The notes beneath the pieces were generated by a model. It worked only from the letters and a program-made list of their open reading frames with translations. It was not told the origin of the DNA and ran no database searches. From Nanobdellota archaeon (GTDB taxonomy: Archaea > Nanobdellota > Nanobdellia > CSSed11-243R1): a stretch of DNA of 40,957 nt. Both the position numbers and the translations under genes were made by a program. Positions 27,388-37,566 of the stretch are shown one piece after another. Within the stretch, counting starts at the first letter, position 1, and every line of letters begins with the position of its first letter. The DNA lies in assembly GCA_021162365.1 (NCBI GenBank), contig JAGGYW010000021.1, positions 1 through 40,957 on the forward strand, given 5' to 3'.

Positions 27388-27743
27388 AAATGGAAAAGAA
27401 AAAAGCAAAAAATATTGGAATCCCCGGCATAGAATCACCTAGTGATGTGTGTGAAGATATAAACTGCCCATTCCACGGTAAGATAAGCGTGAGGGGAAGA
27501 ATATTTAGAGGTGTTGTCGAAAGTATAAAACCCTCAAAAACTGCAATCATAAAATGGGAAAGAAGAGTTTATTTCCCTAAGTATGAAAGATTTGAAAAGA
27601 GATTTACAAAAGTTAATGCTCACAGACCATCATGCCTACATATCAAAGAGGGTGACTTCGTAATTATCGGTGAATGTCGCCCAATTTCAAAAACAAAGAA
27701 ATTCGTCATAATTGGAAAAGTTGGTGAAAATGAAAGGGCTTAA
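27384..27743 (+). CDS. rps17: 30S ribosomal protein S17
   Basis: CPFHGKISVRGRIFRGVVESIKPSKTAIIKWERRVYFPKYERFEKR. Confidence 0.96.
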   Translation: MKMEKKKAKNIGIPGIESPSDVCEDINCPFHGKISVRGRIFRGVVESIKPSKTAIIKWERRVYFPKYERFEKRFTKVNAHRPSCLHIKEGDFVIIGECRPISKTKKFVIIGKVGENERA

Positions 27744-28134
27744 AGCAAAAGTAACAAAAGCGCTGCAAGTTGGAAGCCGCGTCAAAATAGCAGATAATTC
27801 CGGCGCGAAAGAGATAGAGATAATTGCAGTCAAAGGATATAGAGGTGTAAAATCAAGAATTCCTAAGTGCGGTGTCGGAGATGTTGTGCTCGGTGCAGTA
27901 AAAGTTGGAAACCCAGATATGAAACACACAATTGTGCCCTGCGTCATAATCAGACAAAGAAAAGAATATAGAAGAAAGAACGGCGTTAGAATAAAATTCG
28001 AGGACAACGCCGCAATTGTCATGAAAGACTTAAAGAAAGGAGAACCAAAAGGAACTGTTATAAAAGGACCTGTCGCTCGCGAAGTAATTGAGAGGTTCCC
28101 ACTTATAACAAGAATCTCAAGCATGGTGGTATAA
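27730..28134 (+). CDS. rpl14: 50S ribosomal protein L14
   Basis: LQVGSRVKIADNSGAKEIEIIAVKGYRG, DNAAIVMKDLKKGEPKGTVIKGPVAREV. Confidence 0.96.
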   Translation: MKGLKAKVTKALQVGSRVKIADNSGAKEIEIIAVKGYRGVKSRIPKCGVGDVVLGAVKVGNPDMKHTIVPCVIIRQRKEYRRKNGVRIKFEDNAAIVMKDLKKGEPKGTVIKGPVAREVIERFPLITRISSMVV

Positions 28135-28499
28135 TGCCAAAAACTAAAAAACCAAGCAAAAACAGGAAGAAAGAACCGAAAAGACTAGCCAGAAAAGGAG
28201 TTATGGTTCACCTATCAAAAGAATTAAGGGCAAAATACAAGATAAGAAGCTTTGGCGTGAGAAAAGGAGATGAAGTAAAAATTGTAAGAGGCGCATTCAA
28301 AGGGAAGATAGGAAAGGTAGAAAGAGTCTTACCAAAGAAATCCAAAGTATATATTGAAGGAATCCAAATTCAAAAGGCAGACGGAACAAACACAAAAGTT
28401 CCAATTCACCCATCCAATCTAATAATTACGGGTGTGGACTTATCCGATAAAATAAGAAAATCCAAGATTGAAATGAAAGTAAAAGGTGAAAAGAAATGA
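28134..28499 (+). CDS. rpl24: 50S ribosomal protein L24
   Basis: VRKGDEVKIVRGAFKGKIGKVERV...HPSNLIITGVDLSD. Confidence 0.95.
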   Translation: MPKTKKPSKNRKKEPKRLARKGVMVHLSKELRAKYKIRSFGVRKGDEVKIVRGAFKGKIGKVERVLPKKSKVYIEGIQIQKADGTNTKVPIHPSNLIITGVDLSDKIRKSKIEMKVKGEKK

Positions 28500-29218
28500 G
28501 CAAGCACATGCACAGATTAGTGTCACCAAAGGTGTACCCTATACTAAAGAAAGAAGCACACTATGTGATTAAAGTAAATCCAGGACCGCACCCAAAAGAT
28601 AGCAGCTTACCTTTAGCAATCATATTAAGGGATTTACTGAAAATAACAAAAAGTGCGCGTGAATCAAAGAAAGTCCTAAATGCAAAAAAGGTCATGGTAG
28701 ATCAAAAAATAAGAACCAATTACAAATTCCCTGTTGGACTTATGGATGTCATATCCATACCAGAGCTTAATGTAAACTTCAGATTTTTATTTGACAACAA
28801 AGGAAAAGTAAAGCTTGTGGAAATAAATGAGAGTGAAGCAAAATTAAAGCCGTGCAAAATAAAAAACAAAAAGGCAGTAAAAGGTGGGAAGATACAACTA
28901 AACTTACATGATGGAAGAAATGTGCTTACAAACGAAACAAGCTACAAAACAGGGGATACAATAATAATTTCCCTTCCAGAACAAGAAATCAAAAAGCATC
29001 TTCCACTTGACAAAGAAGTTTATGTTTACATCACAGATGGTACACACATAGGGGAAGTTGCAAAAGTTATTGACTTTAAGCCTATGCCTGGTTCAAATCC
29101 AGACAGAGTAACCTTGCAAACAAGCGATGGTAAAACCTTTGAAACCCTCAAGAAGTATGTTTTTGTAATTGGCAAAGAAAAACCTGAAATAAAATTACCT
29201 GGTGAAGAAAGTGAGTGA
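28496..29218 (+). CDS. rps4e: 30S ribosomal protein S4e
   Basis: HMHRLVSPKVYPILKKEAHYVIKVNPGPHPKDSSLPLAIILRDLLKI. Confidence 0.96.
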   Translation: MSKHMHRLVSPKVYPILKKEAHYVIKVNPGPHPKDSSLPLAIILRDLLKITKSARESKKVLNAKKVMVDQKIRTNYKFPVGLMDVISIPELNVNFRFLFDNKGKVKLVEINESEAKLKPCKIKNKKAVKGGKIQLNLHDGRNVLTNETSYKTGDTIIISLPEQEIKKHLPLDKEVYVYITDGTHIGEVAKVIDFKPMPGSNPDRVTLQTSDGKTFETLKKYVFVIGKEKPEIKLPGEESE

Positions 29219-29759
29219 TAAAAAAGAAAATCCAATGAGAGAAATAATGATAGAAAAGATTACACTAAATGTAGGTGTAGGTGAAGCAGGAGATAAATTA
29301 GAAAAAGCAAAAGTATTGCTCGAAAGAATAGCAGGTTCAAAAGTCGTTGTAACTCACGCAAAAAGAAGAATACCGAGCTGGGGAGTAAGACCCGGACTCG
29401 CAATAGGAGTAAAAACAACCCTAAGGGGAGAAAAAGCAATAGAGATGTTGAAACGTCTCTTTAAGGCTGTTGACAATACGGTAAACCCCAAGCAATTCGA
29501 TGAAGAAGGCAACCTTTCATTTGGAATAAAAGAATATATTCACATACCTGAAGTAAAATATGATCCATCCCTTGGAATAATTGGTCTTGATGTTTGTATC
29601 ACCCTTAAAAGAAAGGGTGGAACAAGAACAAAACGAAGAGCATATAGAACTGCTAAAATTGGAAAAGCCCACAGGATAACAAAAGAAGAGGCTATGGACT
29701 TTTTCAAAGAAAAGTTCGGAATATACATTGGAGAAAAGAAGAGGACAAGTTACTATTAA
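29202..29759 (+). CDS. rpl5: 50S ribosomal protein L5
   Basis: [54 protein letters not shown]. Confidence 0.96.
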   Translation: MKKVSDKKENPMREIMIEKITLNVGVGEAGDKLEKAKVLLERIAGSKVVVTHAKRRIPSWGVRPGLAIGVKTTLRGEKAIEMLKRLFKAVDNTVNPKQFDEEGNLSFGIKEYIHIPEVKYDPSLGIIGLDVCITLKRKGGTRTKRRAYRTAKIGKAHRITKEEAMDFFKEKFGIYIGEKKRTSYY

Positions 29760-29769
29760 GGTGATACAA

Positions 29770-30009
29770 TTGACAATTAAAAGTTATACAAAATTGCTGA
29801 AGCAAATTGAACACAAGCCGGCAAAAAGAGAGAGATTTTTGAAGCACAGCAAGCCAAAGAAAAGAAGCCATGGTGTAGGCACAAGAAGATGTGAAAGATG
29901 TGGCAAGTTCGGTGCCCACATAAGAAAGTATGGTCTCCACCTATGTAGGCAGTGCTTCAGAGAGATGTCATTAGAACTCGGCTTCAAAAAATATGGTCAC
30001 GAGGTGTGA
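29770..30009 (+). CDS. rps14: 30S ribosomal protein S14
   Basis: [52 protein letters not shown] start inferred at 29770. Confidence 0.93.
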   Translation: MTIKSYTKLLKQIEHKPAKRERFLKHSKPKKRSHGVGTRRCERCGKFGAHIRKYGLHLCRQCFREMSLELGFKKYGHEV

Positions 30010-30011
30010 AG

Positions 30012-30395
30012 ATGGACATAATCGCACATGCACTATCACAAATAAAAAATGCGGAAATGAAAGGAAAATCAGAATGCGTAGTTAAACCAGTTTCAAAACT
30101 ACTTAAAAACATATTATCATTAATGCATGAAAAAGGATACATCGGCGAATTTGAAATTATAGAAGACGGCAGGGGTGGAATTGCAAAGATAAAACTTAAA
30201 GGTGCAATAAACAATTGTGGTGCAATAAAACCGCGTTTTTCCACATCATTTTCAAACTTCGAAAAATTCGAAAAAAGGTATTTGCCAGCTAAAGGGTTTG
30301 GAATGTTAATTGTTTCAACAACAAAAGGTATAATGACGCAAGAAAAAGCAAAAAAAGAAAGGCTTGGAGGACAGCTATTAGCATATGTATATTAA
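30012..30395 (+). CDS. rps8: 30S ribosomal protein S8
   Basis: [35 protein letters not shown]...[33 protein letters not shown]. Confidence 0.96.
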   Translation: MDIIAHALSQIKNAEMKGKSECVVKPVSKLLKNILSLMHEKGYIGEFEIIEDGRGGIAKIKLKGAINNCGAIKPRFSTSFSNFEKFEKRYLPAKGFGMLIVSTTKGIMTQEKAKKERLGGQLLAYVY

Positions 30396-30398
30396 GGG

Positions 30399-30926
30399 AT
30401 GAAAATGGAAGAGATTGTAGCACTACCTGAAGGCGTGCAAGCAAGGTATGAAAACGGGATGATGTATGTAGCTGGAAAGCTCGGCGAAGTAAAGAAAAAA
30501 CTATCCTATCCAACGATAAAAATAACTGTGGAAGATGGGAAGATTAAGTTAAGCTCTGAAGGAGAAAATAGAAAAGCAAAAAGATTGATAAAAACTTTCG
30601 CAGCCCATATCCAAAACATGATTAAAGGTGTGCAAGAAGGATTCACTTACAAGCTAAAAGTAATTTATACTCACTTTCCAACGACTGTAAAGGTTGAAGG
30701 AAATAAAGTCATAATTGAAAACTTCATAGGGGAAAGGTCCCCAAGAATAGCAAACATACTTCCAGGAGTGGAAGTTAAAGTGCAAAAGCAGGATATAACA
30801 GTAACAGGAATAGACTTAGAAGCAGTATCCCAAACTGCAGCAAACATAGAACGTACAACAAGAATTGTTGGTAAAGACAGAAGGGTATTCCAAGATGGAA
30901 TTTTCATAGTTGAAAAGGGTAAGTAA
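30399..30926 (+). CDS. rpl6: 50S ribosomal protein L6
   Basis: ALPEGVQARYENGMMYVAGKLGEVKKKL, RIVGKDRRVFQDGIFIVEKGK. Confidence 0.95.
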   Translation: MKMEEIVALPEGVQARYENGMMYVAGKLGEVKKKLSYPTIKITVEDGKIKLSSEGENRKAKRLIKTFAAHIQNMIKGVQEGFTYKLKVIYTHFPTTVKVEGNKVIIENFIGERSPRIANILPGVEVKVQKQDITVTGIDLEAVSQTAANIERTTRIVGKDRRVFQDGIFIVEKGK

Positions 30927-30927
30927 A

Positions 30928-31326
30928 ATGAGCAAAATCAAAAAATTGAGGAAAAGTAAACCGAAGTTCCCTAGGGTGGGTGCCTCAAGGAAAAGAGTAA
31001 AGGAAACTTGGAGGAAACCTAAGGGAATGCATGGAAGAGTAAAGAAATTACTTAGCTATCACAAGGGGGCATCGCCCGATATTGGTTATGCTTCACCAAA
31101 GTCAATAAAAGGAATTCACACAAGTGGCTTGAAAATTGTTGAAATTAAAAATATTTCCCAGCTTGAAAAGGTAAATCCAAAAGAGGAAGCAATAAAAATT
31201 GCAAATGTGGGTAAGAAAAAGAAAATTGAAATCGTAGAAAAAGCACTTAGCATGAAAATAAAAATTGTTAACCTTAGAAAACCGGAAGAATACCTAAAAG
31301 AAAATAAAAAAGAGGTTAAGAAATGA
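30928..31326 (+). CDS. rpl32e: 50S ribosomal protein L32e
   Basis: ETWRKPKGMHGRVKKLLSYHKGASPDIGYASPKSIKGIHTSGLK. Confidence 0.95.
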   Translation: MSKIKKLRKSKPKFPRVGASRKRVKETWRKPKGMHGRVKKLLSYHKGASPDIGYASPKSIKGIHTSGLKIVEIKNISQLEKVNPKEEAIKIANVGKKKKIEIVEKALSMKIKIVNLRKPEEYLKENKKEVKK

Positions 31327-31766
31327 AGTTAGACCTCCAAAGAAGGATTGCAGCAAAAATCCTGAAAGTCGGCGAAAGTAGAGTTTGGATGGATCCTGAT
31401 AGTGCTGAGGAGATTTCAAAAGCAATCACAAAAGAAGATATTCGCGGGCTAATTGCCCAAGGATTAATAAAAGCAAAACCAAAAGTGGGTGTGAGTAGAG
31501 CAAGAGCAAAAATGCTTAAATCACAGAGAAAAAGAGGAAGAAGGAAAGGGCACGGCAGCAGAAAAGGTGCAGAAAAAGCAAGAACAAACAAAAAAAGGAA
31601 GTGGATAAACAGGATAAGACCACTAAGGAGAGTGCTAAAATCCCTAAAAGCATCAGGAAAGTTAAGCTCACAAGTTTATAGAAGTTTATACTCAAAAGCA
31701 AAAGGTAACTTTTTCAGAAGCACAGCTCACTTGAAATCATATATTGAAAAACTTAAGAGGGAATAA
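31323..31766 (+). CDS. rpl19e: 50S ribosomal protein L19e
   Basis: LDLQRRIAAKILKVGESRVWMDPDSAEEISKAITKEDIRGLIAQGLI. Confidence 0.96.
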   Translation: MKLDLQRRIAAKILKVGESRVWMDPDSAEEISKAITKEDIRGLIAQGLIKAKPKVGVSRARAKMLKSQRKRGRRKGHGSRKGAEKARTNKKRKWINRIRPLRRVLKSLKASGKLSSQVYRSLYSKAKGNFFRSTAHLKSYIEKLKRE

Positions 31767-31767
31767 A

Positions 31768-32358
31768 ATGGCTGAAGGACCAAGATATGTAGTCAAATAC
31801 AGAAGAAGAAGGAAAGGTTTGACTAATTATAGGAAGAGATTAGAGTTACTTAAATCAGGAAAGTTGAGATTTGTAGTAAGAAAATCAAACAATAGTGTTG
31901 TATGTCAAATAATAAAATATACTCCAAAAGGGGATGAAACATTAATCTCTGTTTCATCTTTACAACTTAAGAAGTATGGATATAAAGGCCACACCGGAAA
32001 TATTCCTGCAGCTTACCTAACAGGATACTTATGTGCACTCAAAGCAATTAGAAAAGGAATAAATGATGCAATTTTAGATACCGGACTATACAACCTGACA
32101 AAGGGATGTAGAATATATGCTGCATTAAAAGGTGCAATTGATGGCGGACTAAATATTCCTCACGATGAAAAAGTCTTCCCTCAGGAGAGGGTAGTGCAAG
32201 GATATCACATTGCAGATTATGCCAAGATATTAAAAGCTGAAAATCCAGAGGAATACGAAAGGAAGTTTTCAAAGATTTTAGAAAATAAACTTGAGCCTGA
32301 AAACTTTGTTGAACACTTCCAGGAAGTTAAAAAAAGAATAAGTGGTGAGCACGGATGA
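31768..32358 (+). CDS. rpl18: 50S ribosomal protein L18
   Basis: YVVKYRRRRKGLTNYRKRLELLKSGKLRFVVRKSNN. Confidence 0.96.
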   Translation: MAEGPRYVVKYRRRRKGLTNYRKRLELLKSGKLRFVVRKSNNSVVCQIIKYTPKGDETLISVSSLQLKKYGYKGHTGNIPAAYLTGYLCALKAIRKGINDAILDTGLYNLTKGCRIYAALKGAIDGGLNIPHDEKVFPQERVVQGYHIADYAKILKAENPEEYERKFSKILENKLEPENFVEHFQEVKKRISGEHG

Positions 32359-33053
32359 GCAATTTAGAAGATTGGGTACCAAAAACAAAGCTTGGAAGAA
32401 TGGTAAAGGAAGGAAAGATAAAATCAATAGATGAAATTCTCGATCAAGGACTAAAGATAAAAGAACCTGAGATAGTAGACATCCTCGTGCCAAATCTTGA
32501 AGTAGATTTAATACTAATTGGCCAATCAAAAGGTAAGTTCGGTGGTGGAAAAAGAAGAGCGTTCAAGCAAACCCAAAAGAAAACAGGGGATGGTTCAAAA
32601 ATTAAATTCACATGCTTGGCAGCAGTAGGAAATAAAGACGGATATGTTGGAATTGGACTTGGAGAATCGGGAGAAACCGTACCTGCAAAAGAAAAGGCAA
32701 TTAGAAATGCAAAATTAAACATAATCAAAATTAAAAGAGGCTGTGGCAGCTGGGAATGTGCATGTGGAGACCCACACTCAATTCCATTTACAATTGAAGG
32801 AAAAATGGGGAGTTCAAAGATAATAATAAAACCCGCTCCAAAAGGGCTAAGATTGTGTATAGCAGATGAATGTAAAAAAATCCTACGCCTAGCAGGAATC
32901 AAAGATGTATGGAGTAAAACATTCGGGCAAACATCAACAAGAATTAATCTTGCATTTGCATGCTTTAATGCTCTAAAGCAACTAACAAAAACGAAAACAA
33001 ACGAAAATTTTGTGAAAAAGGCAGGAGTTAAGGAAGGTAGCTTAAGTGATTAA
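32355..33053 (+). CDS. rps5: 30S ribosomal protein S5
   Basis: KRRAFKQTQKKTGDGSKIKFTCLAAVGNKDGYVGIGLGESGETVPAKEKAIRNAKLNII. Confidence 0.97.
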   Translation: MSNLEDWVPKTKLGRMVKEGKIKSIDEILDQGLKIKEPEIVDILVPNLEVDLILIGQSKGKFGGGKRRAFKQTQKKTGDGSKIKFTCLAAVGNKDGYVGIGLGESGETVPAKEKAIRNAKLNIIKIKRGCGSWECACGDPHSIPFTIEGKMGSSKIIIKPAPKGLRLCIADECKKILRLAGIKDVWSKTFGQTSTRINLAFACFNALKQLTKTKTNENFVKKAGVKEGSLSD

Positions 33054-33054
33054 G

Positions 33055-33522
33055 ATGGCAATCGCAGTAATAAGAATAAAAGGGAAAGTAAACGTAAAGA
33101 AAGAAGTAGAGAAAACATTACAACTACTTAGATTATATAGAAAACACCACTGCACCATCATGCCAAATAGAAAAGAAATAATTGGCATGCTCAAAAAAGT
33201 TGATAGGTATATAACTTGGGGAGAAATAGACGAGAACATACTAAAACAACTTCTTGAAAAGAGAGGGCGACTTCCTGGAAACAAAAAACTGACTCAAGAA
33301 TACATTAAAGAAAAAACAGGCAAAAATGTTGAAGATGTTGCAAAAGAAATCGTAGATGGAAAAATGACCCTCAAAGATATTCCTGGGCTAAAACAATTCT
33401 TCAGACTTAAACCACCAACTAAAGGGTTTGAAAGAAAAGGCATGAAAAAACCATTTTCACTTGGTGGAGTATTTGGGTATCGTGGTAAAAACATCAACTC
33501 ACTTTTGGAGAGGATGATATGA
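33055..33522 (+). CDS. rpl30: 50S ribosomal protein L30
   Basis: AVIRIKGKVNVKKEVEKTLQLLRLYRKHHCTIMPNRKEIIGMLKKVDRYITWGEID. Confidence 0.95.
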   Translation: MAIAVIRIKGKVNVKKEVEKTLQLLRLYRKHHCTIMPNRKEIIGMLKKVDRYITWGEIDENILKQLLEKRGRLPGNKKLTQEYIKEKTGKNVEDVAKEIVDGKMTLKDIPGLKQFFRLKPPTKGFERKGMKKPFSLGGVFGYRGKNINSLLERMI

Positions 33523-33932
33523 TAAGACACCGAAAAAAATCAAGAAAAATAAGAGGAAGAAAAACAGGCAGAGGTAGCGGGAAGAGGGCTCGTGGAGCAG
33601 GGAACCGTGGAGGTAGAGGAAAGGCAGGTATAAACAAACGTGCAGGCCACAGAAAAACAATGCTAATAAAATATCCCGAGTTAAGCTCACGCGAAAAGGG
33701 ATTCAAGAGTGTAAAACAAAAACATAACTTCCATCCAAAAGCAATAAATGTTGGTGACTTAGACAAACTTGCCAACAAACTAGGGAATGAAATTGACTTA
33801 ACTAAGTTAGGATACGGAAAACTACTTGGCAGCGGCAAAGTAAAAAACAAAATAACTGTAAAAGTAAATTCTTTCACAGAGACCGCAAAAAACAAAATAG
33901 AATCTGCAGGCGGAAAAATAATAAGTGGATAA
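33519..33932 (+). CDS. rpl15: 50S ribosomal protein L15
   Basis: RGRKTGRGSGKRARGAGNRGGRGKAGINKRAGHRK. Confidence 0.95.
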   Translation: MIRHRKKSRKIRGRKTGRGSGKRARGAGNRGGRGKAGINKRAGHRKTMLIKYPELSSREKGFKSVKQKHNFHPKAINVGDLDKLANKLGNEIDLTKLGYGKLLGSGKVKNKITVKVNSFTETAKNKIESAGGKIISG

Positions 33933-33933
33933 A

Positions 33934-35319
33934 ATGGGATTTGAACAAATTTTTTCGAGCTTCCCAGAAGTTGTAAAGCCAATAAGGAAGCTCACACTTA
34001 AAGAAAAACTAATATGGACAGGAGTAGTTTTAATTCTGTATTTTGTACTTTCATTGACACCCCTTTACGGACTTAACAGAAATTATGTTGCCCAGTTTGA
34101 AACTTTATCAATTTTACTAGCAGCGAACTTTGGTTCTCTTATCTCATTAGGTATCGGTCCAATCGTAACTGGATCTATCATGCTTCAGCTACTTGTCGGG
34201 GCAGAAGTAATTAAAGTTGATTTAAAAACACCTGAAGGCAGAAAAAAATTCCAAGGATACCAAAAGTTCTTTTCAATATTCTTCATAATCTTCGAAAACG
34301 CAGCATATGTGCTTTCAGGAGCATTACCTCCTGCAGTACCGGGAATAGTCGGTGCTTCCATTTTAATACTTCAATTAATAGCAGGTGGATTAATCCTTAT
34401 GCTCCTTGATGAAGTAACAAGCAAATGGGGGATTGGCTCAGGTATATCTTTATTTATTGCGGCAGGGGTCTCAAGACAAATCGTAACAAAAGCATTCTCT
34501 CCATTCCCGGACCCGCGAATGCAGCTCCCGATAGGTGCAATACCAAAGATAATTTCCCTTGTAGCAAGCGGTAATTCAGCGCTTGCATTCTGGCCATTCA
34601 TTAGTATAATTGCAACCATAGCTGTATTCTTAATGGCGGTTTATTTCTCTGGTGTGCAGATAAACATTCCGCTTTCATTTGGAAAAGTAAGGGGTTTTGG
34701 GATAAAATGGCCTATCAAATGGTTCTACACCTCAAACATACCAGTCATATTGACTGCCGCATTAATTGCCAGTCTACAGATGTGGGCATTAATGATGGCA
34801 AACGCCGGAATACCCATACTTGGAGAGTTTGAAACAGTCCAAATTGGTGGTGGAAGATATACTCAAGTCCCAGTTTCAGGAATAGCAAAGTATATACAAC
34901 ACCCATCCATATCAAAGATATTTGAAAGTGGGTTTAACATGGATGCACTTAAATCCACATTATTTTACGCTTCATTTATGATTATAGGTTCTGTCTTCTT
35001 TTCATATCTGTGGCTCAATGTGGGTAAGAGTAGCCCCAGTGACGTCGCAGATCAAATATTAAACTCAGGTCTAAGCATGCCCGGATTTAGAAGAGACAAA
35101 AGAATCCTTGAAAAAGTCTTAGCAAGATATATAATCCCTCTAACAATTCTTGGCGGACTAACTGTTGGTGCGCTAGCTGCAGTTGCAGATATATTTGATG
35201 CCCTAAGTAGAGGTACAGGTATAATCTTAACTGTCATGATTATATACAAGATATATGAGGACTTACAAAAAGCACACATGGCAGAAATGAACCCGATGAT
35301 TAGGAAGGTGATGGAATAA
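33934..35319 (+). CDS. secY: Preprotein translocase subunit SecY
   Basis: LTLKEKLIWTGVVLILYFVLSLTPLYGL, ISLGIGPIVTGSIMLQLLVGAEVI, multiple TM segments. Confidence 0.97.
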   Translation: MGFEQIFSSFPEVVKPIRKLTLKEKLIWTGVVLILYFVLSLTPLYGLNRNYVAQFETLSILLAANFGSLISLGIGPIVTGSIMLQLLVGAEVIKVDLKTPEGRKKFQGYQKFFSIFFIIFENAAYVLSGALPPAVPGIVGASILILQLIAGGLILMLLDEVTSKWGIGSGISLFIAAGVSRQIVTKAFSPFPDPRMQLPIGAIPKIISLVASGNSALAFWPFISIIATIAVFLMAVYFSGVQINIPLSFGKVRGFGIKWPIKWFYTSNIPVILTAALIASLQMWALMMANAGIPILGEFETVQIGGGRYTQVPVSGIAKYIQHPSISKIFESGFNMDALKSTLFYASFMIIGSVFFSYLWLNVGKSSPSDVADQILNSGLSMPGFRRDKRILEKVLARYIIPLTILGGLTVGALAAVADIFDALSRGTGIILTVMIIYKIYEDLQKAHMAEMNPMIRKVME

Positions 35320-35996
35320 TGGTGGCTCCAATTATAACAATCGCAGGTATTGCAGTAGGACTATCAGTGATGACAATCATCATAAACAAACTACTAATAA
35401 ACGAAAAGATGGTAAATGAAACCAGGGAGAAGATGAAAGAGCTTCAAAAGGAGCTCAAGGGCATAGACCCCAAAAGTAAAGAATTTCAAAAAAAGCAAGA
35501 CGAAATCCTTGATATGAACATGAAGATAATGAAACAACAATTTAAGCCCATGTTTGTCACATTTTTACCATATATCATTGTATTTTACTTGATTGGTAGC
35601 ACATTTGCATTTGCACCAATAGATGTCGGCTCTCAAATAACTCTAAAAATAGATGGGGAAGGAACAATAGAATCACCATGTCTTGGAATTAATGAAACAA
35701 TTAGTGGAGACAAAGTGATAACCGCCGCTGTAAATTCAAATGACTGCAAAATTTTTATAAATGGCGAGGAAGTAAATACTTCGCTAATTGGCGTAAATAA
35801 AGAGATAAGTATAAATAAAGACAACTTAAACATTCAAGTGACACCACCAAAGATGGTGTTCATAAAACTGCCATTCAAACTTCCATTCATTGGAAATGAA
35901 ATTGGGTGGCTTGGTACATACATTTTAATTTCCATACTAACATCAACAATTTTAAATAAGGCATTGAAAAATGTATATTTAAGGAAGTGGGAATGA
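35319..35996 (+). CDS. DUF106/EMC3-like (YidC/Oxa1-superfamily) membrane protein
   Basis: EKMKELQKELKGIDPKSKEFQKKQDEILDMNMKIMKQQFKPMFVTFLPYIIVF; downstream of secY. Confidence 0.88.
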   Translation: MVAPIITIAGIAVGLSVMTIIINKLLINEKMVNETREKMKELQKELKGIDPKSKEFQKKQDEILDMNMKIMKQQFKPMFVTFLPYIIVFYLIGSTFAFAPIDVGSQITLKIDGEGTIESPCLGINETISGDKVITAAVNSNDCKIFINGEEVNTSLIGVNKEISINKDNLNIQVTPPKMVFIKLPFKLPFIGNEIGWLGTYILISILTSTILNKALKNVYLRKWE

Positions 35997-36244
35997 TGGT
36001 AAGACCAATGCTAAGAGCAAGAAGCAAAACAAGGAAAAGAACAAGAACCCCAGGGGGGAAACTAAAAACCCATTACAAAAAAAGAAACAATGTTAAGAGA
36101 AAATGTAAAATCTGTGGAAAACCAATTCATGGTGCTTCAAGCAGAGGTTCAAAATCCCAAAAAAGACCTTCAAGAACAATGCCCGAGCTATGTGCTAGGT
36201 GTATGAGAAAAGAAATTATAGCTAAAGTGAGGGGAGGAGCATGA
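35987..36244 (+). CDS. rpl34e: 50S ribosomal protein L34e
   Basis: RSKTRKRTRTPGGKLKTHYKKRNNVKRKCKICGKPIHG. Confidence 0.94.
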   Translation: MGMMVRPMLRARSKTRKRTRTPGGKLKTHYKKRNNVKRKCKICGKPIHGASSRGSKSQKRPSRTMPELCARCMRKEIIAKVRGGA

Positions 36245-36642
36245 TAGAAGTTGGAAGATTATGTGTAAAAATAGCTGGCAGGGAAGCTGGCAAAAAAGCA
36301 ATTATAGTGGATATAATGGATGACACATTTGTTCTCATAGATGGAAATGTAAAAAGACGAAAATGTAACATTAGCCATATTGAACTTCTCCCAGAAAAAT
36401 TTGAGATCAAAAAGGGAGCGTCAACAGAAGAAGTAAAGAAGCTTTTTGAAGAGAAAGGCATCTTAGAAAAGCACGAACCGAAAGTTAAGAACAAAAAGCC
36501 AAGAAAGGGTGGGGAAAGACCAAAAAAGGTTCGCCCAAGAAAGAAAACAATAGCTAAGCCGACAAAGAAAAGCAAAAAATCAGAAGATGAAATTGTTGAA
36601 GAAGCCCTAAAAGCAGCAGAAGAACAAACAAAATCAAACTAA
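36241..36642 (+). CDS. rpl14e: 50S ribosomal protein L14e with extended basic/acidic C-terminus
   Basis: IEVGRLCVKIAGREAGKKAIIVDIMDDTFVLIDGNVKRRKCNISHIELLP plus a ~55 aa Lys/Glu-rich tail. Confidence 0.92.
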   Translation: MIEVGRLCVKIAGREAGKKAIIVDIMDDTFVLIDGNVKRRKCNISHIELLPEKFEIKKGASTEEVKKLFEEKGILEKHEPKVKNKKPRKGGERPKKVRPRKKTIAKPTKKSKKSEDEIVEEALKAAEEQTKSN

Positions 36643-37524
36643 GAAAATATCTTTTAATATCTTGAATCTTTTATTTATCTTCTTAATGCCCGCTACTCCC
36701 TCACCTCCAACTTTTTCAACACAGAAAGAAGCTGCAGCTGCTGCAAAATATGCAGCTTCAGTTATATCTTCTGTTTCCAGATACTTAGCTGCAAAAGCTG
36801 CAGTGTAAACATCACCAACCCCAGCTTTATCAACAAACTTGACATCCTTGTAAACAGGGACCTTCATATACTTCTTATCATAGAATATATATGAACCTTT
36901 ATCTCCAAATGTAAGCGCGACTATCTTAGGTCCTAATTTTAAAAGCTCAGCTGCGGAATTAACAGTGGTTTTACCAGATAAGTAATACAATTCTGAGGCA
37001 TTTAATTTCAAAATATCAACATACTTTAAATAATCCTCTTTTTCAAGCCATGGAACATAAGTTAGTTCACCATCCTGTTTCTTATACTTAGTAAATCCTT
37101 GCGCATCAAGAACCATTAAGTTATCCTCTCTTCGCAATATCTTAAACACATCAAGACCAATATGCCCAATGTATGAAGAGATAAGAACTAAATCTGCGTC
37201 TATACGTGGCACGCTCATTATTGGACCTGCATCAGAATGAACAACTACTGTCTTTGTACCATCTTTATGGTATTGGACATCGTATTCTGTAGACTCCCAA
37301 GACGGCTGCCGAAGCAATTTTATTCCAGCTGTTTTTATTTTCTTCAAATACTTCTGAGGAAAATCAGAGGAAAGACGGGAGATTAAAGTTACATCAAACC
37401 CAAGCTTTGCAAGCTGTAGAGCTGCAAAATAAGAACCTCCTGCAAGAATGGTTATCTTCTTCCTTCCTTTTATTTCGTGTCGTATAGCTAAATTTCCCAC
37501 AACTACTGCTTTTTTTTGTTTCAT
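36634..37524 (-). CDS. PfkB-family sugar/nucleoside kinase
   Basis: GGSYFAALQLAKLGFDVTLISRLSSD, KIVALTFGDKGSYIF, FVDKAGVGDVYTAAFAAKYL. Confidence 0.88.
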   Translation of the reverse strand: MKQKKAVVVGNLAIRHEIKGRKKITILAGGSYFAALQLAKLGFDVTLISRLSSDFPQKYLKKIKTAGIKLLRQPSWESTEYDVQYHKDGTKTVVVHSDAGPIMSVPRIDADLVLISSYIGHIGLDVFKILRREDNLMVLDAQGFTKYKKQDGELTYVPWLEKEDYLKYVDILKLNASELYYLSGKTTVNSAAELLKLGPKIVALTFGDKGSYIFYDKKYMKVPVYKDVKFVDKAGVGDVYTAAFAAKYLETEDITEAAYFAAAAASFCVEKVGGEGVAGIKKINKRFKILKDIFLV

Positions 37525-37566
37525 AGGATAATTATTAAATAGTTACTTATATTTAAATTTTTTACA

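Noticed and set aside
22432-36575. Many minus-strand ORFs in the ribosomal superoperon
   Set aside because: Antisense shadows of A-rich ribosomal protein genes (F/L/S-rich translations).
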